From NCBI GenBank assembly GCA_014529385.2, contig CM043971.1:30333709-30397708 (forward strand): a DNA stretch of 64,000 nt, given 5' to 3'. Made by a program: the position numbers and the translations under genes. Below are positions 24,116 to 33,910 of this stretch, one piece after another (position 1 is the first letter of the stretch; every line of letters starts with the position of its first letter). The notes below the pieces were generated by a model that made no database searches, was not told the origin of the DNA, and saw nothing but the letters and a program-made list of their open reading frames with translations. The DNA comes from Adiantum capillus-veneris (Eukaryota > Streptophyta > Polypodiopsida > Polypodiales > Pteridaceae).

Positions 24116-26895
24116 TTATGGTCGTTCATTTTACAAATTATTGCTCTTGCTAAGTGGCTATGAATGTAGATTTAATGATAAGCTAGTTATGATAGTTTGT
24201 CTGCCAATCGATATTGATGTAGTCTTTCAGCATCTTACCACTTGGTTTCATTCTCTTATGCACTTGTGAGTGAGATAATTGAAATTAGTGCTCTAAATTT
24301 CCAAGTATCATCTACTACAGAAAAGTCTAACTTGGAACTTTTGGCCTTAACACTTAGTGATTTTCAAGTAGCATAGCTAGCAACAAGACCACTCCCAAAA
24401 TAAGAAAATAATTAAAGGACTTGATACTTAGCATTGTACCAACACAATGAGACGATGTGACTAGCCAAAGACTATCTCTAGCACACTACCGAGCACCCTG
24501 ACCATTGTGTCACGAGACACCATGAGCTAAAAAGGTGGGATATGTTAGCTGCTAAGCTAGCACATGCCATTCAAAGCGGGACCACATGCAACCAGAATAG
24601 GATTCATAACTATGATTATTATTTTTATGTTTGTATATGTAAGATTTTATTGATTAGATTGGGGCCAATGGCTTGCAACTTGTAGCTTATTTAACCAAGG
24701 CACTTAGCTTACCAATTTTATGAGCCATATTGGCTATAGGATCCGATTTTGACTATTGGCAAAGTATAAAGGCCATTTCTTGTAATTTGAGTCCAATTTT
24801 CATGAGATAATGAATTGTGCTCATGTTGTGTTTTGTACTTTTGTCTACCTGTCAACTCTCTTTCCTTGTATCTCCCTCATGTGAAGTCTGTTTTCAAATC
24901 CAAGAACAACATCATGCTCCCAGGTGAAAGCTCTATGCATCAATGTAAGTCACTTGCCGTATTTCTATGTTTAACGTGTGGCCCTTTGCATGCTGTTTTT
25001 AGTCTTAAACTTTATTTCAAGTATTTGTTTGCAATTCTCAGAGTAGCTATGAATAGAGTTTGACATTACGCAATTATAGGGTGTATCCATTGCCAAAATA
25101 AACATGTTGAAACTAGCTCTACTTGTCCAAATTTATTTTGTATTTAACATCTATTTGATTGATTTAGGGCCCTAGATCATCCTAGATGGTTTTGTCTATC
25201 ATCATGGCAAGTTTGATTGCAATCATACACCATTTGCTAGGTGAAATGCATGAGTTAGACTAGCAAGCTTTCAAAGATTTGGATTCTTTTGAGGTCGACA
25301 TTGATTGTAGCATATTGTGATTGGGTTTTTGAGAGTATTGAAAATCTCTTGTAGCCTCCATGCATTATTCATGTTAGCTACGTCCCTTGGATTGACATTT
25401 ATGTATGAGGTTCTCAATATTACTACAATATGGTTAGCGGAGTTGAGGAACCCCATCATAATGCAGTCATTTGCATCTCATTATGGCTTTAAAAGCCACA
25501 TCTCTTATATGGTTTAGCTTCATTGAGTTAGTGACATTGTAATTTTTTATTAAATTGTGAGTTGATCTTTTTCGTTTCCAACATAACTCAAACTCCAACA
25601 CCTATAGTATGAAATAATGACCTCAATTCATTTGAATGTTAACCCTACCAAGTGGGTCAGTCGATTTTGAGCCCATTTTTCACTAAAATTTTAACACCTA
25701 AATTCTCCTAGTTTTCAACCTTTTTTCCTTTTTTTTCCAAATCCACCAATGCTAAATTGTAGCCTCTATATTGCACTGTAGACAAATTATTTCTAATTTA
25801 TAAGCATGAGGCTTCTAGGTTAAGGTGTATGACCATAGCCCATCAATTTCAGTAATTATGGAGATCAACTCTCAATTCCAATTGTTTCTCAACAACTTTC
25901 ATATTTTCTAGTAACAAATAGCTTGTAGGTTCCTGCTTCCAACCTTCTCAGCATTAAAGTAAATACTCTAGGCCAAACATACTACTCTACTAGACCTATT
26001 ACCCTCTTGAACCATTTTTCCATCAGATAAGCATACCAAGATTTATCATTTCAGCATTTTCCTCTCTTTCAAAAATAAGCAAAGGAGAGATAATTTAATG
26101 TTCAAAATTATTGAAACACACCATTAAATAACTTGGAGCATTTCTTATCAACCCACAAGTCTTAAGATGCTCCATGGTAGCATTACACTCTCATAGAGCA
26201 ACCAGGATGTGAATATACACAAAAAAGGGAAAAATCAAGCAACTCCCTTGCTTCCATACATGGCCATTTTGGCAATGTGACTATGGTTATGTATATCCTC
26301 TCAAATATAGGCTATTTTATGCCATTTTTGGCCCAAAAATGACCCTTTCTAAAAAATCCCTATTTTTGTAGAAAAATACCTTAGAGCTAAAATTTTATAC
26401 TAAACTTAATTTTTTCTTGTCACGATTGTTGGAGAAATTTGTGATGGCTATGCATGCTAGTTAGTATTTGGGAGGTTTTTGCCAGCATGGAACACATGTC
26501 TGTTACCATGAAACACTTGACATTTGTACATTCTCAAATCAAATAAGGCATTATCTAAAGTGATAAACCACGCTGCAACACCACATCTATCACCATGACT
26601 CCCTAGTAAAGGATGTATGAAATAGCAACCACCTTCACACATTGCACACTATGTACATTGTTGCATTTACTCCCATGCATTAAAAGGAATAAAATTTGAG
26701 ATATATATTTTTATTTCACGTTGTGGCTGTGCCATGGTTTTGTGCCACTTTGTGTGCAAGGTTTAAAATTTGGAGTACATAATACTTTTTTTTTTGCTTG
26801 GGCTTTGGTCAGCATTAGGAATCAAGTCCCGGAATTGCCCCACAATGGGCCACAAATTATCAAAATTGGATTTGTTTTAACTGAGTTTAGAGGAT

Positions 26896-26898
26896 TTG
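26896..26898. other. Target-site duplication TTG, left copy
   Basis: TTG directly precedes the CACTA terminus and recurs at 32785-32787 directly after the other terminus. Three-base duplications are the rule for CACTA transposons. Confidence 0.9.
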
Positions 26899-26910
26899 CA
26901 CTACAAGAGG
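26899..26910 (+). repeat. CACTA terminal inverted repeat, left
   Basis: CACTACAAGAGG is the exact reverse complement of 32773-32784. Confidence 0.97.
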
Positions 26911-26949
26911 CTATTCATATTAGCGACACTCAAAAAAAATAATTCCCGG

Positions 26950-27003
26950 CGTCGCTATGAGCGTCGCAAATTTACAAGTAAATTTGCGACGCTCATAGCG
27001 ACG
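26950..27003. repeat. Perfect 26-bp palindromic hairpin of subterminal repeats
   Basis: Arms at 26950-26975 and 26978-27003 are perfectly complementary with a two-base AA loop. Each arm holds CGTCGCTATGAGCGTCGC, so it is an inverted pair of the subterminal motif. A second, shorter imperfect palindrome around AGATCT lies at about 27033-27067. Confidence 0.95.
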
Positions 27004-27100
27004 TCGGCTGGGCTAAAAAAAAATAATAGAGAGCTCCCAAAAACTTAGATCTCAGATCTGAGTTTTTCGGCACCCTCAAGTAAGGAGCAGGTAACGCTCT

Positions 27101-27129
27101 CCCTCTCTCTCTCTCTCTCTCTTTCTTCT

Positions 27130-27187
<58 letters not shown>

Positions 27188-27258
27188 AGAGGAAGAAGAG
27201 CCAGGTATGCTCCTTCCCTCTCCTCACTCTCATGTTCCCTTCCCCTCTTTCTCTCTCC

Positions 27259-27309
<51 letters not shown>

Positions 27310-27313
27310 TGTT

Positions 27314-27372
<59 letters not shown>
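27101..27372. repeat. Cluster of (CT)n, (CA)n and (GA)n microsatellites in the CACTA element
   Basis: CT tract at about 27101-27123, CA tract at about 27131-27183, CT tract at about 27251-27280, CA tract at 27280-27306 and GA tract at 27316-27372. ORFs of 100-180 codons on the minus strand here are artefacts of these repeats. Confidence 0.95.
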
Positions 27373-27375
<3 letters not shown>

Positions 27376-27378
27376 TAC

Positions 27379-27610
27379 AAACATAAACAAAAACGCACAC
27401 ACACATACATAAACAAAGAATGCACACACACATTGAGAGAGGAAAAGAGAGAGAGAGCATGCATAAACAAAAAACGCACATATTGAAAGAGGAAAAGACA
27501 GAGAGAGAACATGCATAAACAAAAAACGCACACATTGAGAGAGGAAAAGAGAGAGAAAACATGCATAAACAAAAAAACGCACACACATTGAGAGAGAAAG
27601 AGAGAGAAAC
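27379..27610. repeat. Minisatellite with a unit of about 50 bp
   Basis: About four and a half units of a sequence beginning ATGCATAAACAAAAAACGCA, then CACATTGAGAGAGGAAAAGA, then a GA-rich end. The last three units are nearly regular and the first is shorter. Confidence 0.9.
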
Positions 27611-27660
27611 TAATTTAACGTCGTAGGAAACTAATTGAAATTAAAAGACCGAAAGATCTA

Positions 27661-27731
27661 GCCGACGAGGAGTTGAACTCAAGACCTATTATTCAAGAGG
27701 GAAATGGCATAACCAATCTATCATACTTGGC
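27661..27731 (-). repeat. tRNA-like sequence (SINE-head or tRNA relic)
   Basis: Read on the minus strand, a 71-base stretch runs from GCCAAGTATGATAGATTGG to a T-arm-like GAGTTCAACTCC and ends in CGTCGGC. The A-box-like and B-box-like parts are spaced as in a tRNA. The acceptor and anticodon stems pair poorly, so it is not a functional tRNA. It could be a tRNA-derived SINE fragment. Confidence 0.3.
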
Positions 27732-27794
27732 GAAAAGTGATAGAAAGGTTATACCATTTATCTCTTTTTATTGGCACACACATCCACACACGCG

Positions 27795-27998
27795 CACACA
27801 CACAAGAAGAAGAGAGTTATAATGTCGTAGGAAACTATCCTAAAAGACGTTAAAGATTATGTTAGATGTAGACTTACGTTAAATTAGATTTAGGTTTATT
27901 TAAGTTAAATTAGATTAGATTTAGGTTTATTTTTAGTTAGATTTATGTTTATTTACGCTAGATTTAGATTTACGTTATATTAGATTAGATTTAGGTCT
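27795..27998 (+). repeat. Direct repeat R1, left of the captured gene fragment
   Basis: It contains GTCGTAGGAAACTATCC, then AAAAGACGTTAAAGATTA, then a TTAGATTTAGGTTTATTT-rich run. The same block recurs right of the HIPP fragment, preceded in both cases by (CA)n and GAAGAAGAGAGTT. Confidence 0.85.
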
Positions 27999-28355
27999 CC
28001 ATAAACTGCGATGCCTGCATTAAGTGGGTGAAGAAAGCCCTCAATGGAATATAGGGTATTGCTGCCTTCACTCATGGTGGGCTCCGTCGATCCAAAAGTA
28101 CTGGTGAAATGTCTTCAGAAGATAGGGAAGAAGGTGGATCTTCTGGGCGGCAAGAGTCACTACATCCCCGACAATGACCATCTAGACAACCTCTAGTCAT
28201 TCAACAACAACTTCAAAGTTAGTAACAAGAGTAAGAACGGTCCAAAGGGCCAATTGCTGTCGTCAGATGTGGATGGAGATGAGGCAGCGTCACCGCCGAA
28301 AGTTAACTCTTACATCTTTAGTGATGAGAATGCCAATTCTTGCCGAGTTATGTGA
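27995..28355 (+). pseudogene. Captured HIPP gene fragment (HMA domain plus CaaX end)
   Basis: The first frame (from 28004) reads N-C-D-A-C-I-K-W-V-K-K-A-L-N-G-I, the CxxC metal-binding start of a heavy-metal-associated (HMA) domain, and meets TAG at 28052. After a short gap and frame change a second frame reads V-D-P-K-V-L-V-K-C-L-Q-K-I-G-K-K-V-D-L-L-G, the C-terminal half of the same domain. It then has a TAG at 28194, a polar linker and the ending F-S-D-E-N-A-N-S-C-R-V-M before TGA at 28353. That ending is a CaaX isoprenylation box of the kind closing HIPP proteins. The middle of the HMA domain is missing. The fragment has the same orientation as the transposase genes. It is a decayed captured host gene, not a working one. 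Confidence 0.85.
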
Positions 28356-28429
28356 AAAATTATGTGTTAAATCAGTTTTAAGGTTCTTATAATCCCTGTT
28401 AGTTTAGTTCTTTGTTTTTAATATAACAT

Positions 28430-28486
28430 AATTTACGTTAGATTTAGATTTATGTTATATTAGATTAGACTTAGGTTTATTTAGGT

Positions 28487-28561
<75 letters not shown>

Positions 28562-28690
28562 AAGAAGAGAGTTTTAACGTCGTAGGAAACTATCCCAAAA
28601 GACGTTAAAGATTAGGTTAGATGTAGACTTACGTTAAATTAGATTTAGGTTTATTTTTAGTTAGGTTTACGCTTATTTATGTTAGATCGA
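28430..28690 (+). repeat. Direct repeat R1, right of the captured gene fragment, with (AC)n
   Basis: Bases 28435-28475 match 27958-27998 with few changes, and 28575-28655 match 27822-27900. A perfect (AC)n tract of about 65 bases lies between them at 28493-28557. Confidence 0.85.
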
Positions 28691-28974
28691 GTCTACGCAA
28701 GAATTACCTACGGTTTAGGGTTTAGAGTTAGATGAACAGTGAAAAGATCTACTGTGAAAAGATGTTAAGATGCTGTGAAGTGCTACAGCTAGAGAAGAGG
28801 CAAAGGGGTTTTGTCCACTACATGCAGTATCATGTAGACGTGGGTCTGTAGATTTCCTGTACCCACAAATATAGGTATTGACCAATAAAGACGAGATTAT
28901 AACCCGGTGGTTTTGATCTCCGTGCACCTCTAGACCGAGGTGTGCGGGGATTGGACATGACTAGAGAATGTGAG

Positions 28975-28976
<2 letters not shown>

Positions 28977-29016
<40 letters not shown>
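28977..29016. repeat. (AG)n microsatellite
   Basis: A perfect AG run just upstream of the transposase exon 1 start. Confidence 0.95.
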
Positions 29017-29018
<2 letters not shown>

Positions 29019-29080
29019 GACGAAGAATGCCAATAGAATATTAAATTTGTTGTCCAGGTTATAAGATTTTTATCCTCATT

Positions 29081-30450
29081 ATGAGTAGTGACGAGGATGT
29101 GGGACCGTCCAACCGAAACACCTATCTCTCAACGAGGGTCTTATGTCCTTGTAATCAATGCAAGCATGCTGTGCGACGGACAAGACGTGTTTCTTTGCAG
29201 CACGTTCGCGAATTTGGCGAGTTCGATCCATCTATTATAGATCGAGTTGTTGCCAATTATAACTCATCGGACTCTGACGCTGGCCAACAAGCAGCAATCT
29301 TGCAACCCAATAGACGTGTTCGCAGGCGCTTTGGTCAAGCAGCATATGTGAGGCCACAAGATGTAGCCTCTGAAAGCTCGGGGGATGATCATGCAGAGCA
29401 CATTCCCAACGAGGCAATTTTTGAGCCCGAGATTGATGAAATGATCGAGACGATCATGGATTCAGAAAGGCTTATCTATGATGATATGAAAAGTGAAGCC
29501 GATACGCCATTGTATAATGAAGCACGTATGTCTAGATTGAAAGCACTCCTGGTTCTTCTCAACATGCAGGCAAAGTTTGGATGGAGTGACACTAGCGTCA
29601 CATCGCTTTTCAGGTGATCTATTACAATTAATTTACTTTAATAAAACTCTAAATGTATAATGATCTGATAGATTTTTACACGACTGTATCGTATTTTTAT
29701 GTTGTGTAGATTGCTTAAAGAGCACATACTACCAGCTGACAATGTGATGCCAGATTCCCGAGATGAAGCAAGAAAGATTTTGCGAAACTTGGGGATGGAT
29801 TACAATTCTATCCACGCTTGTCCTAATGATTGCATTCTTTTCAGAGGGAAATACATAGACATGGAGAAGTGTCCGAAATGTGATTCCGAAAGATATCGAG
29901 TAGATCTCCACGGGACAAAATTCCACAAAAGGTTTTGCGACATTTTCCTCTGCTTCCTCGCATCAAGCATTTCTTCTAATGTAAGTCCATGGCCGCCCTA
30001 GCATCATGGCATGAGGAGAATAAATCTTCAGATGGTGTGCTACGAATTCCTGCAGATTGCGCAGCCTGGAAACATATAGATGGAACATGGTCGGATTTTG
30101 CCAAGGAAGCTCTAAATTTGCGCTTAGGCCTAGCTATGGATGGCGTAAATCCATTTGGTCAAAGATAAACATCTTACAGTGTATGGCCCGTTGTCATCGT
30201 CAACTACAACATTCCCCCGTGGTTGACTACGAAGAAGGGGCACCTATGGCTAAGCTTGATTGTGCCAGGGCGATATAAAGTGGAGAATATGGATGTGTAT
30301 CTTCGTTCACTATTGGAAGAGCTACAAAAATTGTGGATTGGCATAGAGGTGGTGGATATGAGCCGACACACAGGACGACGGAATGCTTTGATCAGAGGCA
30401 TTCTAATGTGGACCATGCATGACTATCCCGGGCTAACAGAATGCTCAGGT
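29081..30450 (+). pseudogene. CACTA TNP2-type transposase, truncated and frameshifted
   Basis: Exon 1 (29081-29613) starts M-S-S-D-E-D and holds the N-terminal C-P-C..C motif of En/Spm transposases. A donor GT at 29614 and acceptor AG at 29708-29709 define an intron that rejoins the frame as F-R-L-L-K-E. Exon 2 carries the TNP2 hallmarks I-H-A-C-P-N-D-C and C-P-K-C. A frameshift near 29905-29920 leads to K-V-L-R-H-F-P, followed by D-G-V-L-R, R-L-G-L-A-M-D-G-V-N-P-F-G, W-P-V-V-I-V-N-Y-N-I-P-P-W and I-P/V-P-G-R..D-V-Y-L. Stops lie at 29977 and 30175. Similarity ends at about 30450 near E-C-S-G, where the rest of the protein (more than half of a normal TNP2) is missing. The protein cannot be functional. 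Confidence 0.92.
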
Positions 30451-30873
30451 GATCTATTGACACTCCTCACTCAGACACTGTAAATCTTGTTTTTTCCCAT
30501 AGTTGATCTATTATCATGTGTATACATGCAGGGCTCTATATAGATATATAGATATAGGAAGTTATGTTGAGTTATGCGAGGATGAGAGAGAGATCTCTTA
30601 AAGCCACAAATATTGTATTTGAACAATTTTGCTCCGTGTTGTAAACGCTCTGGCTCTCTAAGTACCTTCCATGGTGTATAACGCTCTTTTCTACTCGTGC
30701 TCACATCTTTTGATTGAAAATTCTGAGTTTTCGACTTGCCTCTTCTATCACTCAATTCATTGCGTCATTGTATTTATATGCGTCATTACGTCATTGTATT
30801 TAATGGTCTTTGCGTCATTGTCTACTCTATTCATTCAATATTAAGTTTAAATATTCATGTGTTTAATGCATGT
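30451..30873. other. Spacer between the two CACTA genes
   Basis: AT-rich sequence with no recognisable coding potential. It marks the deletion that removed the 3' part of the transposase gene and probably holds the promoter of the next gene. No specific element can be defended. Confidence 0.5.
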
Positions 30874-32183
30874 ATGGATGATGAGGAGTTTCTTTCTTCT
30901 TTGTCACCGCAGCAGAGACAGTGGTACGTGGAGTGTCATCTCTCTGGCGCATCATCGCGCGTTCCTACTCCATCCGCATCTCCCTCTCTTTCGGAGCATT
31001 CGGCGGGCTCCGAAGCTTCGGTGTCGACGAGACGATCTTCACACTCGTCTAGACACCGGCGCTCTAGTGGTGGCTGTGGCGGTTGTTGTGGGGATTCCGT
31101 CGCCGATGCCTCCACACCGCCTCGTGTTCGACGAGGCTCTTTACCCTCCCCTTCTTTGCCCGCCCCCACACCAGCCACAGCATCGCCATCTACGCCAGGT
31201 TTTGCGCGGCTAACTGTTCCTAGCAGCTACACATCTCTACCTACTCCGCCAGGAGCCACCCCACTCGACACTCCTCGCTTCGGGGCCCAGACGCCGGTGG
31301 AGACACCTGACGTCAGTACCCCCATCGACACGCCGCTAGAGACCCCTGCCGGGACACCCAGGTTCACGCGTCACTGGCCAGAGGGCTTGCCTTACTCCGT
31401 CGACTTCAGTGGCGGCATCATCATGGATGATGACGGCAAGAAGGTGATCTCGCGTATGCGTGGTCTTTGCTCTCAGCTGTTTAGACACTACATACTAAAC
31501 AAATGGAGTGAAGTACCAAGTGATTTAAAAGACAGAGTCATCAGCATACTTCATGATGACTTTCTCGTTCCAACACGGGATCAGCGCTTCAATGAAGACC
31601 TGATGAAGATTTGAATGCGCGAATACTGCAAACATAAGCGTTCCGAAGTGCAAAAAGCAATCAAGCATGGGTGGAACAGGCCAGATTGGCTAGCCAAAGA
31701 AGATTGGGAAAATGCGAAGAAAGCAGTGCGCGAGAATCCCGACAAGTGGAAGCAACAAAAGGATGCAGCCAGAGCGCGAGTAGAGGCAGGGAGCTCGCAC
31801 CACTTGGGGAGCGGTGGATGGGCATCATTTGAGGCCGATTTTGTAAGTGTTTTCGCATTGCTCTTTATGTTCGATAGTTTAGGGTTTATGAGTTTTTTAA
31901 TTCTAACATAATGAAATCTTTGTATGTTTTGACAGTGGTCGATGACAGGACGTGATCCCACACCGTACGAGCGCGAGTACGCAGGCAGGAAGGGCTTAAA
32001 CGCCCTGATGGACATTCTCAGTTCTCGCGACGGCATGGTTAGTATTAGGGTTTACTCTTTTCTATTTTTTGTATTGTTTTATAAATGCCGTTATATGTTT
32101 ATACTTACTGAAAGCTTTCTTATTGTCTTTTTTTGCAGAATCCGACAGATACGCCGCTTGGACGCGATGAGACGTCTGACTAG
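30874..32183 (+). pseudogene. TNPA-like (Transposase_24-type) gene, three exons, one nonsense codon
   Basis: The ATG at 30874 (M-D-D-E-E-F) opens exon 1 to 31842, exon 2 is 31936-32037 and exon 3 is 32139-32183 ending in TAG. Both introns are GT-AG with GTAAGT and GTTAGT donors and pyrimidine-rich acceptors, and all junctions are phase 0. The N-terminal half is Ser/Pro/Thr-rich with repeated T-P motifs (about 31190-31370). The C-terminal half reads W-S-E-V-P...C-K-H-K-R-S...W-A-S-F-E-A-D-F, then W-S-M-T-G-R-D-P-T, the pattern of the plant Ptta/En/Spm Transposase_24 family, whose members include TNPA-like DNA-binding proteins. A single TGA at 31612 interrupts exon 1. Apart from that codon the structure is coherent, so it was lost recently or is an allelic variant. 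Likely role in an intact copy: binding the subterminal repeats. Confidence 0.8.
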
Positions 32184-32560
32184 ACGACGTTAGTTTAGCC
32201 ATAGCTAGATAGCATTAGTTTAGGGTTTCTCATAGCTTATGTATCATGAGAGGGATTTTATACGTCTTTTTGAACCATGTATATTATTACATTTGTCACG
32301 CAGTTTATTTTGCCAATCAATTCTTTATGCCTATGATGTTGTACAATTGTCATTATTACGTTTGCCAATCAATTCGTTTTGCCTATGATGTGTACAATTG
32401 CCAATTTTACGCTTGTCAATTTTGCAAACAATGCGTCTTGTGGATGACTATTTTGGGTCTATTATCTACCCTTGCACTTTTTTTAAAAAGTGAATTAAGT
32501 ACAATATGGTTGATGGGTGACAGGGCATTCAATGCCCTGTCACCAAAAAAAAATTCTCTC
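32184..32560. other. CACTA 3' untranslated region with a perfect palindrome
   Basis: AT-rich, with degenerate repeats of CAATTNTTTNTGCCTATGAT type at about 32310-32395. At 32516-32544 a 14-bp perfect inverted repeat (GGTGACAGGGCATT, one base, then its complement) forms a strong hairpin followed by an A-rich run. Confidence 0.7.
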
Positions 32561-32562
32561 GG

Positions 32563-32716
32563 GCGTCGCTATAACCGTCGATATTTATGGCTCTGTAGCG
32601 TCGCTATGAGCGTCACTATAGACTTCTGTGTAAACGTCGTTATAACCGTCGCTATGAGCGTCTCTATATAGCGACGCTTATAGCGATGCATATAGCGACG
32701 CTCTTGTAGCGACGCC
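32563..32716. repeat. CACTA subterminal repeat array, right end
   Basis: At least eight variants of CGTCGCTAT or its complement ATAGCGACG are packed into 150 bases, first mostly in one orientation and then in the other after about 32670. They match the motif at the left end (26919, 26950-27003). Confidence 0.93.
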
Positions 32717-32772
32717 GGGGTTATAAAAACCCAGTGTATTTCCATCGCTAACAGCGTCACAAGAGCACACAA

Positions 32773-32784
32773 CCTCTTGTAGTG
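32773..32784 (-). repeat. CACTA terminal inverted repeat, right
   Basis: CCTCTTGTAGTG is the exact complement of 26899-26910 and is followed by the second TTG at 32785-32787. Confidence 0.97.
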
Positions 32785-33885
32785 TTGGGAAGGGGAACTG
32801 GGGAAGGTTTTGAAGTTTGGAAGCAACGGTATGGTGCATAGAAGTGATGACGTTGTTCTTACCATCAATGGCTTAAGCCCATCTTGTGCCGGTTTCCTAG
32901 TTTGTTGCTTTGGCTAGCCATCAATGTGCCCCCCCTCTAGAATCTAATAATAGAATGGTGTGGGGCCACATTTTTTTCCTCAAAGCATTATGCTAAGATA
33001 GACCCAACAATGCTATGGTAGCATACATGAGGCACTGTAGACCTTTGAGCACTATAGTATGGTTTGGATTGCTAGGTTAAGAGGCAAAAGTACAAATATT
33101 CTTTAACAATATTCTGACATATTGAAAAAATTAGTATTCTTAAATTTTTCTAAGTATTCTTGATGTTATTTGTATTTTCAATCTTCCTTTAAAATCTATT
33201 GAAGAAGCTTGGGGTGCCATTTTGCATTTGACTTTAATATCTAGACACAGCTCACACTATTTCTAAAGAACCTTGGAAGAGTAAAGTTTCTTGCTTTCTT
33301 AGCAAGCAAAGGTCCTTTAGGCTGAGACTAGTTTAGTGTCTATTTGTGCATGAACATAAAGATTCGGCCACATGAGTGAGAAAATGTTTAAAGGAGAGGA
33401 GCATCTAATGATCGATTTCAAAAGACCAAAAAGCCAAGAAGGTACATGCATTATGGGTACCAAAAAGAAAATAGGAGCTTGACTTGAAAATTTGAAATAC
33501 TCCTAAAGTCAATAGAACTATGAGTGGCTAATTATTTTTACTATGTTCTTTTCATCAAAAATATGAATATAGGACCTATTGACCTTTTGAAAAAGGCCTA
33601 GTAATAAAACCAAGAAAAAGGAAAAAAGGTTGGATTTTGAAACTTTATAGACATTAGAATTGTGGACATGATTATAAACTCTTCATCTACAAGATCTACA
33701 CAAGAACCTCTAGACATCTTTTACATGTTCCACTAAATAAGGGCCTTATTTGCGACCATTTCACTAAATAAAGGGACGAGCCAATGAAGGTTTTCTCAAT
33801 GTATGTGAGAAAGGAAGCAATCCCTTTTTTTGTTAAAAGAAAAACCATAAGCGCGAGTGAATTATATTAGAGAAGTAAAGGGTTT

Positions 33886-33910
33886 GGGGGGGGGGGGGGG
33901 GGGGGGGGGG
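33886..33910. repeat. Poly-G tract, 25 bases
   Basis: An uninterrupted G run. Its true length is likely to be uncertain in the assembly. Confidence 0.9.

Larger units (their letters stand above)
19767..26895. other. Intergenic stretch without recognisable genes
   Basis: About 7.1 kb of AT-rich sequence. ORFs are all shorter than 105 codons and show no known domain. Microsatellites lie at 20436-20467, 20788-20855 and 21324-21407. A short direct repeat (TACAGTTATTTTCACAAGAT type) occurs twice at about 22068-22120. A dispersed repeat lies at 23998-24115. Nothing else can be supported. Confidence 0.5.
26899..32784 (+). mobile_element. CACTA (En/Spm) DNA transposon with captured host gene fragment
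   Basis: The element is 5886 bp with perfect 12-bp inverted termini CACTACAAGAGG / CCTCTTGTAGTG and a TTG target-site duplication. Subterminal regions at both ends are packed with GTCGCTAT/ATAGCGAC-type repeats, the kind of site bound by TNPA-like proteins. The interior holds, left to right: microsatellites and a 50-bp minisatellite (27100-27610), a HIPP gene fragment (27995-28355), TNP2-type transposase exons (29081-30450) and a spliced TNPA-like gene (30874-32183). The transposase is truncated and broken, so the element is non-autonomous now, although its ends look competent. Confidence 0.96.

Noticed and set aside
27045-27588. Minus-strand ORFs of 100-180 codons over 27045-27588
   Set aside because: They are dinucleotide and minisatellite repeats read in several frames (Cys-Val, Leu-Ser and Arg-Glu runs) with no protein-like composition.
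28600-28730. TTTAGGG-like words (for example GGTTTAGGGTTTAGAG)
   Set aside because: There are only one or two loosely telomere-like units inside a TTAGATTTAGGTTTATTT-rich CACTA repeat, not an interstitial telomere array.
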